From: Trifolium pratense
Taxonomy: Eukaryota; Streptophyta; Magnoliopsida; Fabales; Fabaceae
Direction: 5' to 3'
DNA: 64,000 nucleotides
Assembly (NCBI RefSeq): GCF_020283565.1
Contig: NC_060061.1
Location: forward strand, 37,051,362-37,115,361
This document shows, in pieces, positions 46,961-56,668 of the stretch. The first letter of the stretch is position 1; every line of letters starts with the position of its first letter. A program made the position numbers and the translations under genes. The notes under the pieces are model-generated. The model had not been told where the DNA came from. It saw nothing but the letters and a program-made list of their open reading frames with translations, and did no database searches.

Positions 46961-47700
46961 TATATAACTAAAATAATTTTATAAATGAAAAATAATAATT
47001 ATGATAAGTTTAATCACACATAATTAAAACATAATTAATTTAAAATATGATCATGTTTAATATTAGTATATGTATATAAAAAAAAAGTTGTTTAGAAATA
47101 TTAGATTTTATTTATTTATATCATAGTTTTGTTTATATTTTAATGTAATAGATCTCTTATAATATTTTATAAATTTGAAGGGATACATCATATTTTATTT
47201 TAATTGTGTGCTCCTATAAGATCTTAGGTTTTCTTTATATGAATGACAACTTTACAGTCATATGTCACTTTGCTTTTTATTTTTTTATGTCTCCGTTATT
47301 GTATTTTCAATAACAGTTGGAGGCATGCGTACATACATACTTTTTTTTATCACGTGATCTCGTTTTTTGAAAATTACGTATCAAATAACGTAACCGGCCG
47401 TTTACTCCCTTATATGCAATTTAAGGCATCAAATAGCTTTTCTACTTACTTCTCTTTCGGTCTTTTGAAGTTTCTCCTCACATATTCATTTGGTGAAATT
47501 TTATCCCGACTTTATTAGTCCCAATTTTTTTAGTATATTGTTTAGTTTACATTTTTTTTCTTAGTCTTTTTTTGTTTTGGTTTGTTTTTTCTTTTTTATG
47601 GTAAAGTTTGTGACCCTACAAATTTATTTTTAGTTTTTGTGTCTCTTATTTAATAATATTTGCTTGAATATTTAGTGTATTTTTGTTATAATATATATAA

Positions 47701-47870
47701 GGCTAAATTGCAGTTTTGGCCCCCCACGTTTTATAATTGTGCGATTTTGGCCCCCCAAGTTTCAAATGAGCGATTTTGGCCCCCCACGTTTGCCCCCTTT
47801 TGCATTTCTTGGTCCCCCTGACTATTTTGACCAAAAACCTGCTGACATCGAATACTTTTGACACGTGTCT
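47701..47870. mobile_element. Left end of a MULE-like repeat
   Basis: Begins GGCTAAATTGCAGTTTTGG after AATATATATAA. Three repeats of 'gattttggccccccaagttt' type follow (47722-47790). The end resembles the MITE at 36811-37048 (GGCTAAATT). No matching right end was found; a similar 'gggggaccaaaagtgcattt' motif in inverse is at 57836. Confidence 0.5.
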
Positions 47871-48036
47871 TAATTGTATTGGCCAACCAAAATTTATTAT
47901 TTTTTTTTTAAAAAAAAAATTAAGGAAAGGTCACGTGACTCTTTTTTTGTTGGGGTTAATTATTTATTTTGGATGATGATTTCATATATTTGAATTTAGG
48001 TTCAGTTATTTGGCTCAGGTAAAGAAAGTTTATTTT

Positions 48037-48115
48037 GCATGTCTCCCGAGAGGTCACTTGGTTGAGGAGTTAATCTTCAACCTAGAGGAACTTGGTTCGA
48101 GACCCGACACCCGAA
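48037..48115 (+). mobile_element. 79-bp tRNA-like SINE with 16-bp target duplication
   Basis: The exact duplication AAAGAAAGTTTATTTT lies at 48021-48036 and 48116-48131. The insert holds CACTTGGTTGAGGAG (box A-like) and ACTTGGTTCGAGACC (box B), ending ACCCGA plus a short A run. It is about the size of a single tRNA with almost no added body. Confidence 0.85.
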
Positions 48116-48556
48116 AAAGAAAGTTTATTTTAGAAGAATTTAACATCTCATCTTATTATTTGCTTAAAAATGTTATATTATTCTTATAAATATCTCTCTA
48201 TATTTATTTTGGGCCGTAAATACTCTTAAATCATATTCTCAAAGTCCTACATATATGTTTCAATCATATTTTTCATTTATTATAAGCAATTGTTAAATAA
48301 TTATGACTATCTATTTTAACAAAATTAAAAATAGATGATAGTTTTTGTAACTTGAAAGTTGTCCTAAGTTAATATTATTAGTGGTGTGAAATTATAATAT
48401 TTTTATTATATGCAAAATTTTAAAATTCTAAATTATTATTATTTTGTTGTAGGTATAATTTTTTTTCAAGTAAATGCATGCATGATAGAATTGTAATTTA
48501 CAATTAAATACGTAAACTGATTGTATATGACATGCAATTAAAACTCAATATGAAAA

Positions 48557-49680
48557 TGAAAGGTCCCATGAATAAAAACTAAACCTTTCAATATTCATTA
48601 CTTTTAATCATCATTAATTAAATAGAATAAGAAAGGGGAGAAGTTACAAATGAGTATTAGGATTTTTTTTTTAGAAGTGTCACATTGTCATAAGTAATGC
48701 AAGCTAAATATCATGTCAAAGTCATTATCATTATCACAATTCACACGATGCTTACATAATTTAGTCTGAATATATAAGTTTAAAGTATCCCTGAAATTAG
48801 AAGATTTGAACTTCACCACAATGCTTGCATAATTTATCTAACCGTCTATGAATGTAGAGGAAAAACGTGAGTATAAACATATACTCACATTTAGTTATAA
48901 AGACTATGGACCCATGTTATAATAGTGGTTATAACATTCTTTTCTTTTTTTAAATGAACTAAAATTTAGAATTGAAAGTGAATTCCTTCAAAACATAGAT
49001 GAAAATTATTAAAAAAAATGAATCACTTGCACCAAACATATTGATGCTATAAATTTATTATCTAACTATTGGAAAATTCTTCAAACATCATATATCTCAA
49101 TCCTCTAAATCTTCCACAACTTTCTTGCTCCATAATATTAGTTGACTCTTTATTAGATACAATTTGAGAAAGGAATATATTTTGTCATCTTACATGGAAT
49201 GAAGCCTCTTAAAAATTATCATTGGTTCTATGTTCTTGATAATAAAAGAACAACCAATATCAGTAAATAAATGAGAAAAATAAGATTGTTTACTTACAAC
49301 CATTGTTATGATAAAAAAAAAAATTAAAGATTTAAATGACAATAATTTGATAAGAGTAATTGAGAATACCGACCTTTTCATCCATTAGCATTCTATCTGC
49401 AGTGAAAAATTATTTCTTCCAAGCTACAAATGAAGAACAAAAACTAAACATTAGTACATATGAATATTGTAGGATAACAAAAACTAAACATTAGTATATA
49501 TAGCACCATGTAGAAATAAACTCAAAGATTGAGTGAAATTGTCAAATGTTAAGATTTAGGAATGAGTAGAAAATGAATGTGAGGTGGTGGTTATAAAGAG
49601 TGTGAGAGAGAGTGAAAGTCACTAAACTTTTCTACTTTGTAAGTTATATTTGGAGGGATGTTAAAGGATGCATACAATTA
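48557..49680. repeat. 1,124-bp tandem duplication, copy 1
   Basis: It begins TGAAAGGTCCCATGAATAAA and ends GATGCATACAATTA, joining directly to copy 2. On the minus strand the start looks promoter-like (CTCTTTATAACCACCACC near 49600). A 63-codon minus-strand frame at 49190-49381 has a hydrophobic N-terminus but only one Cys. It is closed in copy 2 by one base less in a T run, so I do not call a gene. Confidence 0.95.
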
Positions 49681-50803
49681 TGAAAGGTCCCATGAATAAA
49701 AACTAAACCTTTCAATATTCATTACTTTTAATCATCATTAATTAAATAGAATAAGAAAGGGGGAGAAGTTACAAATGAGTATTAGGATTTTTTTTTAGAA
49801 GTGTCACATTGTCATAAGTAATGCAAGCTAAATATCATGTCAAAGTCATTATCATTATCACAATTCACACAATGCTTACATAATTTAGTCTGAATATATA
49901 AGTTTAAAGTATCCCTGAAATTAGAAGATTTGAACTTCACCACAATGCTTGCATAATTTATCTAACCGTCTATGAATGTAGAGGAAAAACGTGAGTATAA
50001 ACATATACTCACATTTAGTTATAAAGACTATGGACCCATGTTATAATAGTGGTTATAACATTCTTTTCTTTTTTTAAATGAACTAAAATTTAGAATTGAA
50101 AGTGAATTCCTTCAAAACATAGATGAAAATTATAAAAAAAATGAATCACTTGCACCAAACATATTGATGCTATAAATTTATTATCTAACTATTGGAAAAT
50201 TCTTCAAACATCATATATCTCAATCCTCTAAATCTTCCACAACTTTCTTGCTCCATAATATTAGTTGACTCTTTATTAGATACAATTTGAGAAAGGAATA
50301 TATTTTGTCATCTTACATGGAATGAAGCCTCTTAAAAATTATCATTGGTTCTATGTTCTTGATAATAAAAGAACAACCAATATCAGTAAATAAATGAGAA
50401 AAATAAGATTGTTTACTTACAACCATTGTTATGATAAAAAAAAAATTAAAGATTTAAATGACAATAATTTGATAAGAGTAATTGAGAATACCGACCTTTT
50501 CATCCATTAGCATTCTATCTGCAGTGAGAAATTATTTCTTCCAAGCTACAAATGAAGAACAAAAACTAAACATTAGTACATATGAATATTGTAGGATAAC
50601 AAAAACTAAACATTAGTATATATAACACCATGTAGAAATAAACTCAAAGATTGAGTGAAATTGTCAAATGTTAAGATTTAGGAACGAGTAGAAAATGAAT
50701 GTGAGGTGGTGGTTATAAAGAGTGTGAGAGAGAGTGAAAGTCACTAAACTTTTCTACTTTGTAAGTTATATTTGGAGGAATGTTAAAGGATGCATACAAT
50801 TAT
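49681..50803. repeat. 1,123-bp tandem duplication, copy 2
   Basis: Collinear with copy 1 over its whole length. I noted about ten differences, such as CACACGATGC to CACACAATGC, GTGAAAAATT to GTGAGAAATT, GGAATGAGT to GGAACGAGT and small changes in homopolymers, so identity is roughly 99%. It ends at CATACAATTATGATGATG, where copy 1 instead runs into copy 2. Confidence 0.95.
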
Positions 50804-52141
50804 GATGATGCTAAATAATGCATTAGTTTTTTTAAAAAAAAATTAATTTAATAAATTAAAAGAGACAATATTAAGATTTTAATAGAGATTAGGAACTATT
50901 TTTTAGAGTGCCACATCATCACAATGCTTGCTTATGAGCAACTCAACCTTCCTTTTACTAGTAAAAGATTAATTTAATGACATGATAATAAAATTTCAAA
51001 TATTGTCGGCGATCAATCATAATTGAGGACCTGCGGTCCAGTAATAAATATCAATGTCGCTTCTAAGGTGAGGGAGCGAGGAGACCTAGTACTTCCCCAT
51101 GACACAATCTCCCTCCTACTTTGTTTTGTTTTATGATCTATTTATTTCCAAGCGAACTTTTGATTGATAAAATAAAAGGAAAAGCGTCTTAAGGGCACAT
51201 GTTAGCCATTCAAAAAAGAAAATGTATAATGTTTATACTTTGGGATTCTTAACATGTGCCCTAAGGCACATGTTAGCAAGACCCTAAAAATAAATTGCCC
51301 AAACCAAACATTTGTTTTAGTAATGAATATTTTATTGAGACTATGAATCTACGATCCAAATCCATCCACAGTTTCATGGAATATGGAAATTTGACGGCAA
51401 AAGTTAACTACCCTAAAATAGATTTTGACCTTAGCTTTTTAAAAAATTGTGTAATTTTATCTATTTTAAGGTCATTCATTTAATTAGCACGAAAAACTAA
51501 TCCAATGAACTGGATAGCTTGAAGCATGTTATTATTGTGCACAATTGACTATGAAGCACGAACTCTGACACGGACACTGCGACACGGACACAACGATACC
51601 GCTAATGTAAAAAATATAGGACACCGACACCACTACATATTAATAAAATATACATATTGAAAATCAAAATATATACATGTAAATCTAAGTTGAGAAAATT
51701 ATTTCTTAAAAAAAAAGTTTTAAAACAAGATATAATAATATTATACCTTTATTTACCCATCTACTATCGAAAAAAACTAAAAATATTTTAATCAAAATGT
51801 AACGTCTTCAATCCTTTATTGATCAATATTGTTGTTTGGACATGTGTTTAAATCTTGTAGATATGTCTGATATGTACCTAAGGAGAGTATAAGTAAAAGA
51901 ATTATTTTTTGGGGGAACACTTGTCCGACACGTATCATATGAGTGTCTTTCAGGTGTCGGACACCGATAAAAGGAGTGTCAAAGTAAAGGAAAAATTGAC
52001 TTTTTTTGGACACTGGTCAAAGCTATCTGACACGTGTCGTATGAGTGTCATACGAGTGTCGGACACCACGACACACCTAATCATAGAGGTATATGTACTT
52101 CATAAACAATTGATCCTCACCCACCCCATTACACCGCCACC
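50804..52141. other. Intergenic: palindromic repeat and GACAC-rich sequence
   Basis: No gene. A small inverted repeat is at 51188-51265 (CTTAAGGGCACATGTTAG with CTTAACATGTGCCCTAAG). A 32-base stretch at 51436-51467 recurs exactly at 55589-55620. From 51560 to 52075 many 'ggacac', 'gtgtcggacacc' and 'gacacgtgtcgtatgagtgtc' words occur on both strands, as in a common dispersed plant repeat. Confidence 0.55.
51188..51265. mobile_element. Small palindromic MITE-like repeat
   Basis: CTTAAGGGCACATGTTAG at the left is the inverse of the right end apart from one base, with about 40 bases between. The right end continues into GCACATGTTAGCAAG, a further partial copy. Confidence 0.55.
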
Positions 52142-52785
52142 ATGTCATCTCCACCGACACTCCCCGTTTCCACTTCTCAAACAACCATAAACATCGGCGG
52201 CGACGATGGAGGAGGAGGTGTTTCCTCCCAATCGCAACTCCCGCTTTCTGCGCCTTCGTCTCCCGAATCTCCTCCTCCCTCTGTCAAGCCTTCTCACAGC
52301 GCCATCCATGGTACGAACTCGTCGACCGTTCCTCAATTTCACGGCCTGAAAATCTCTTCGAAGCATATACTCGGATCCACAAGAATTTCACATACTTTTG
52401 TGTCAATTACCTAACCCTAATCGTTTTCGCTCTCGCAATTTCTCTCATCACACATCCATTTTCGTTGCTTGTTCTTCTTGGTCTCCTTGCATCGTGATCG
52501 TTTCTGTATCTCTTCCGTCCTTCCGATCAACCTGTTGTTCTCTTTGGCCGAACCTTCGCCGATCGTGAAACCCTAAGGATCCTTTCTTTGCTTACTATCT
52601 TCGTCATTTTCCTCACAAGTGTTGGATCATTGTTGATTTCTGCTCTTATGGTTGGATTTGCGATCACTTGTGCGCATGGTGCGTTTCGTGTTCCGGATGA
52701 TCTGTTTCTTGATGATCAAGAAGTGACTAGTTCGGGATTCCTGTCGTTCCTAGGCGGTGCGGCGTCTTCGGCCGGTGCGGTGTAA
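52142..52785 (+). pseudogene. PRA1B: PRA1 (prenylated Rab acceptor) pseudogene, copy A
   Basis: The start MSSPPTLPVSTSQTTINIGG and the C-terminal part (LLTIFVIFLTSVGSLLISAL, FRVPDDLFLDDQEVTSSGFL, ending SSAGAV) mark a plant PRA1.B-type protein, usually intronless. PRA1 proteins have four membrane segments and help Rab GTPases onto ER/Golgi membranes. Breaks: about 13 bases are missing near 52232-52236 compared with copy B, shifting the frame, and TGG became TGA at 52495. Both prevent a full product. Copy B has a different break, so the two decayed independently. Confidence 0.88.
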
Positions 52786-52994
52786 TTGGTGAGATTTGTG
52801 ATCTGGTGGAGTTTTCTATTATGAGGTTGGTTTAACCCTCTTTTGTTGTATTATGGTGAAATTGAAATTGTTGCAGATTATTTTTTGGATCCAAAGCAAA
52901 TTGCAATTCTCAGATCACGAATTCACGATCACGCGATTTTCAAACCGTCCATTCCCCAAGAAGGCGATCCTCATAAGCGATTCTGAAATCACCT
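52786..52994 (+). repeat. 3' flank shared by both PRA1 copies
   Basis: The 210 bases after copy A (TTGGTGAGATTTGTGATCTGG to GATTCTGAAATCACC) match 55330-55535 after copy B with few changes. Similarity stops exactly where the transposon begins. Confidence 0.85.
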
Positions 52995-54665
52995 AGGGGT
53001 GTACATGGATTGAGCAAATCCGGTCGACCCGGTCAAACCCACCCAATCTAACCAAAAAAAGTGGGTTGGGTCGGGGTAGTGGGTGGATGTGGATTTTAAA
53101 AATGAAAAACCCATTAAAATAATCGGGTTTTGGGTAAAACCAGACTCAACCCAAGAAACTAGAGCTGTCAAAAAGGGTCGGGGCTATCGGGTCGGCCCAT
53201 TAGCCCTATCCTTTTACACGGGCCGGGCTTCATAAAAAGGGGATCAGGCCTTATCGGGTCAGGCTTTTTCATGTGTCGTCATGGGCCGGTCCACAAGCTT
53301 TTGGGCTGGCCCCTTAAAGAATTAAAAAAATTATTTAAATTTTTTTTATAATCTTTTTATTGTTATATTTTGGTACTATTTTTATGCATAAATTCATATA
53401 TAATTTTTGTTATTATTTTTGTTGTTTTATTGTTATTATTTGTGTTTTGTTCCTACCTATAATTTGTTTTATTCCTATTTTTAAGCATATCATTTTATTT
53501 TATTTTTTTGTGCAATTACAACGAAGGATATAAAACTTGGAATATGGTTATTTTAAGCCTATCATCTTTTTATTGTATTTATTTTATATTCTTTCTATAT
53601 TTTTGTTTTTTTTTTTACTTAAATTACAATGGAAGAATGAAAGATATAAAACTTGGAATTTTTTTTGGGTAGTAATAATAATAATAATATGATAAAAAAC
53701 TTATTGGATTAGAATGAGATTATTTGTTAGAGATTTGTTTGTTTGTTTGATGAGGATAAAGAGGAAGATATTATTGTTTGTGAGAAAATATAGGGATACG
53801 AATTACCTTTTTGAAGATTTGGTTGAGAAATATAACATAAATTTAGTAGATTTTTTTTTTTTTATTTTAAAAAATATTATGAAAATTAGTGGGCCGGCCC
53901 ATCGGGCCATGTAGGCTTTTGCTTATCGGGCCGGGCTAAGTGGGCCATGCCATGAAGTTAACGGGCCGGGCTGGGCCGCCCCCTTTATTTGACCGGGCCT
54001 CTCCAGGCCGGACCGAGCCGGCCCCTTTGACAGCTCTACAAGAAACCCAATAGCTATATGTATTTTGAAATATTTTTTATGAAAATACTAAAGATTTTGC
54101 CATTTGATTATTAAATATTTTTATATTGAAAATAATTATACATTTTTTATGAAAATATAAAGATTGAATAATTTTTATAAATAAATATGATAACTAATCA
54201 CACTATTTAAAAAAAAAGCCTCTAGCCAAAAAAAAATTGAATAATTTTCATAAACAAATATAATGATTCATCTATTAGTCATTTGATATTAAAAAAGTAA
54301 AAAAAAAAAATCATTAATCATTTGGATAACACACTATCCAACCAATAAATTAGTGGGTTTATACAAAAAATGGGTGATTAATTTTAATAATGACAAAAAT
54401 TACACTGTTTTTCAAGAAAATGTAATAGTTGAGTTATTTTTATGAAAAAAATATAAAGATTCGACATTTATATATTTAACATAAAAAAATAAAAAAATAA
54501 TTTGGGTAACCCACTACCCAACCCAATCCAACCTGGAAATTAGTGGATTTACCCAACCCGGCCCAATGTTATAACATGTGGTTATTTTGCTAGACCCAAT
54601 CCGGAGTACCCTATGTGGTTCGGGTTTTGGGCAAACCTAATTCAATCCGGCCCACGTACACCCCT
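52995..54665. mobile_element. Outer transposon between the PRA1 copies, interrupted
   Basis: The ends AGGGGTGTACATGG and CCACGTACACCCCT are inverted repeats. Interior strings such as 'gtgggttgggtcggg' and 'taacccactacccaaccc' recur on opposite strands. The ends resemble hAT-like MITEs. No target duplication was found (AATCACCT versus GGCGCCAT). It is split by the element at 53160-54038. Confidence 0.65.
53160..54038. mobile_element. hAT-type element nested in the outer transposon, 879 bp
   Basis: Ends TAGAGCTGTCAAA and TTTGACAGCTCTA with the perfect 8-bp duplication CAAGAAAC at 53152-53159 and 54039-54046. Subterminal sequence is GGGCC-rich on both sides (gggtcggcccattagccc; ggccgggctgggccg), with an AT-rich middle. 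There is no transposase frame; it is non-autonomous and younger than its host element. Confidence 0.9.
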
Positions 54666-54674
54666 GGCGCCATC

Positions 54675-55329
54675 ATGTCATCTCCACCGACACTCCCCGT
54701 TTCCACTTCTCAAACAACCATAAACATCGGCGGCGACGATGGAGGAGGAGGTGTTTCCTCCCAATCTCAACCTCCGATCGCAACTCCCACTTTCTGCGCA
54801 TTCGTCTCCCGAATCTCCTCCTCCCTCTGTCAAGCCTTCTCACAGCGCCGTCCATGGTACGAACTCGTCGACCGTTCCTCAATTTCATGGCCTGAAAATC
54901 TCTTCGAAGCATATACTCGGATCCACAAGAATTTCACATACTTTCGTGTCAATTACCTAACCCTAATCGTTTTCGCTCTCGCAATTTCTCTCATCACACC
55001 CATTTTCGTTGCTTGTTCTTCTTGGACTCCTTGCATCGTGGTCGTTTCTGTATCTCTTCTGTCCTTCCGATCAACCTGTTGTTCTCTTTGGCCGAACCTT
55101 CGCCGATCGTGAAACCCTAGGGATCCTTTCTTTGCTTACGATCTTCGTCATTTTCATCACAAGTGTTGGATCGTTGTTGATTTATGCTCTTATGGTTGGA
55201 TTGACGATCGCTTGTGCGCATGGTGCGTTTCGTGTTACGGAGGATATGTTTCCTGATGATCAAGAAGTGACTAGTTCGGGATTTCTGTCGTTCCTAGGCG
55301 GTGTTGCGTCTTCGGCCGGTGCGGTGTAA
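54675..55329 (+). pseudogene. PRA1B: PRA1 pseudogene, copy B
   Basis: The first part is open: MSSPPTLPVSTSQTTINIGG, then SQPPIATPTFCAFVSRISSS, RRPWYELVDRSSIS, NYLTLIVFALAISLITP. At about 54995-55000 two bases are missing relative to copy A (cacacc versus cacacatcc), so the frame is lost. The rest (LLASWSFLYLFCPSDQPVVL to SSAGAV) continues in another frame. A CGG to TGG change also gives SWPENL instead of SRPENL. A truncated N-terminal product remains conceivable. Confidence 0.85.
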
Positions 55330-56668
55330 TTGGTGAGATTTGTGATCTGGTGGAGTTTTCTACTATGAGGTTGGTTTAACCTGTTTTGTTGTATTATGGT
55401 GAAATTGAAATTGTTGCAGATTATTTTTTGGATCCAAAGCAAATTGCAATTCTCAGATCACGAATTCACGATCATGCAATTTTCAAACAGTCCATTCCTC
55501 AAGAACGCGATCCTCATAAGCGATTCTGAAATCACTTACATTTGCTTAAACTTTGTAATAAAAAAAAATTGTGTAATTTCATCTAAATTTTTAAAAAATT
55601 GTGTAATTTTATCTATTTTTTGGTGTCTCTAATTATACTTTTAGACACATAAATAAGTGAGACACCTTTTATATAACATATTATATTTCGTTGGTAATTT
55701 ATCTTAAAGAAATATTCATATAAATAACGATACATGGAGATTAGCCAAAGTAATTAGTTGAATGAGAATCTAATAAATACTCATCGAGTCCTATATTTTG
55801 GGACAAAAATATTAATTATTTTTGTAAACGTCAAACAACTGCAAGTGATGGGATCGAAGTAAATCACCATTTATTCATTTGAAATGTATTCATAATAATG
55901 CATTTAAGCTAGTGATGATTTATTCTACAAATTATTTCATCAAACCTATAATGAATGACATATTTGACCAACTCACACAAATTAAGAAAAATATAAAATT
56001 GTCAAAAAAAAAAAAAAAGAAAAATTTAAAATTGAATGAAAGAAAGATTTTTTACTAAATAAATAAATTATCCTTTACCATATATTGTTGTAATCACCAT
56101 TACTACTAGTACTATGTGAGAGCGACAAAAATAGTATTAATAAAAAGGTAAAATTAAAAAAAATCTATTAATATTGGCTTGAAAATAAAAAAGATCATTC
56201 ATTGGAGACAACAGGTTAGTAGTACAATTTACTCCTCTCAATGGGTTTTTGGCTGCGCTGGGTATTGTAATAAAAAAAAGGACTAGTAGAGAAAGAAACA
56301 GTGAATGAGAGTGTCGCAGCACGTTTCCCGAAATCAAAGCTGTACCCACCCGCCCGCGTGACACGAGATATACCTGTATCATATATCTTCTATTCTATCG
56401 TGCTAACACAAACAAACACTACACACTTTCTTGAATCGAATCGGATCGGATCTGGTATCATAATCAAATCAAATCAAATAAAATATAAACAAACACGATC
56501 GAACACTTCCGATCATCACGCTTCAAAATCAAATTCCCTTTTCCATTTCTAGGGTTCTTATTCCTATGGACTTACGCGGCAGAACCTTCTTCGTCTTTCT
56601 TCGACGAGACTACTATTGAAAATCAATTTCCCATAATTCTCCGCTTAGTCAGTCACTACTCACAACAA
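55330..56668. other. PRA1 3' flank, intergenic and SABRE promoter
   Basis: After the shared PRA1 flank (to about 55535) the sequence is AT-rich. From about 56290 it becomes richer in GC and has CT-rich segments, probably the SABRE 5' UTR. No other gene. Confidence 0.55.

Larger units (their letters stand above)
46438..48556. other. Intergenic with transposon remains
   Basis: The first 150 bases are promoter of the minus-strand neuroguidin-like gene. Beyond are a Helitron-like terminus (46922-46960), a MULE-like end at 47702 and a tiny SINE (48037-48115). The rest is AT-rich without a gene. Confidence 0.55.

Noticed and set aside
49190..49381. Nodule cysteine-rich-type secreted peptide on the minus strand
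   Set aside because: The hydrophobic start is suggestive, but there is one Cys only, and the duplicate copy is frameshifted.
48557..50803. Pair of LTRs of a retrotransposon
   Set aside because: The two copies abut with nothing between and lack TG...CA ends, so tandem duplication is the simpler reading.
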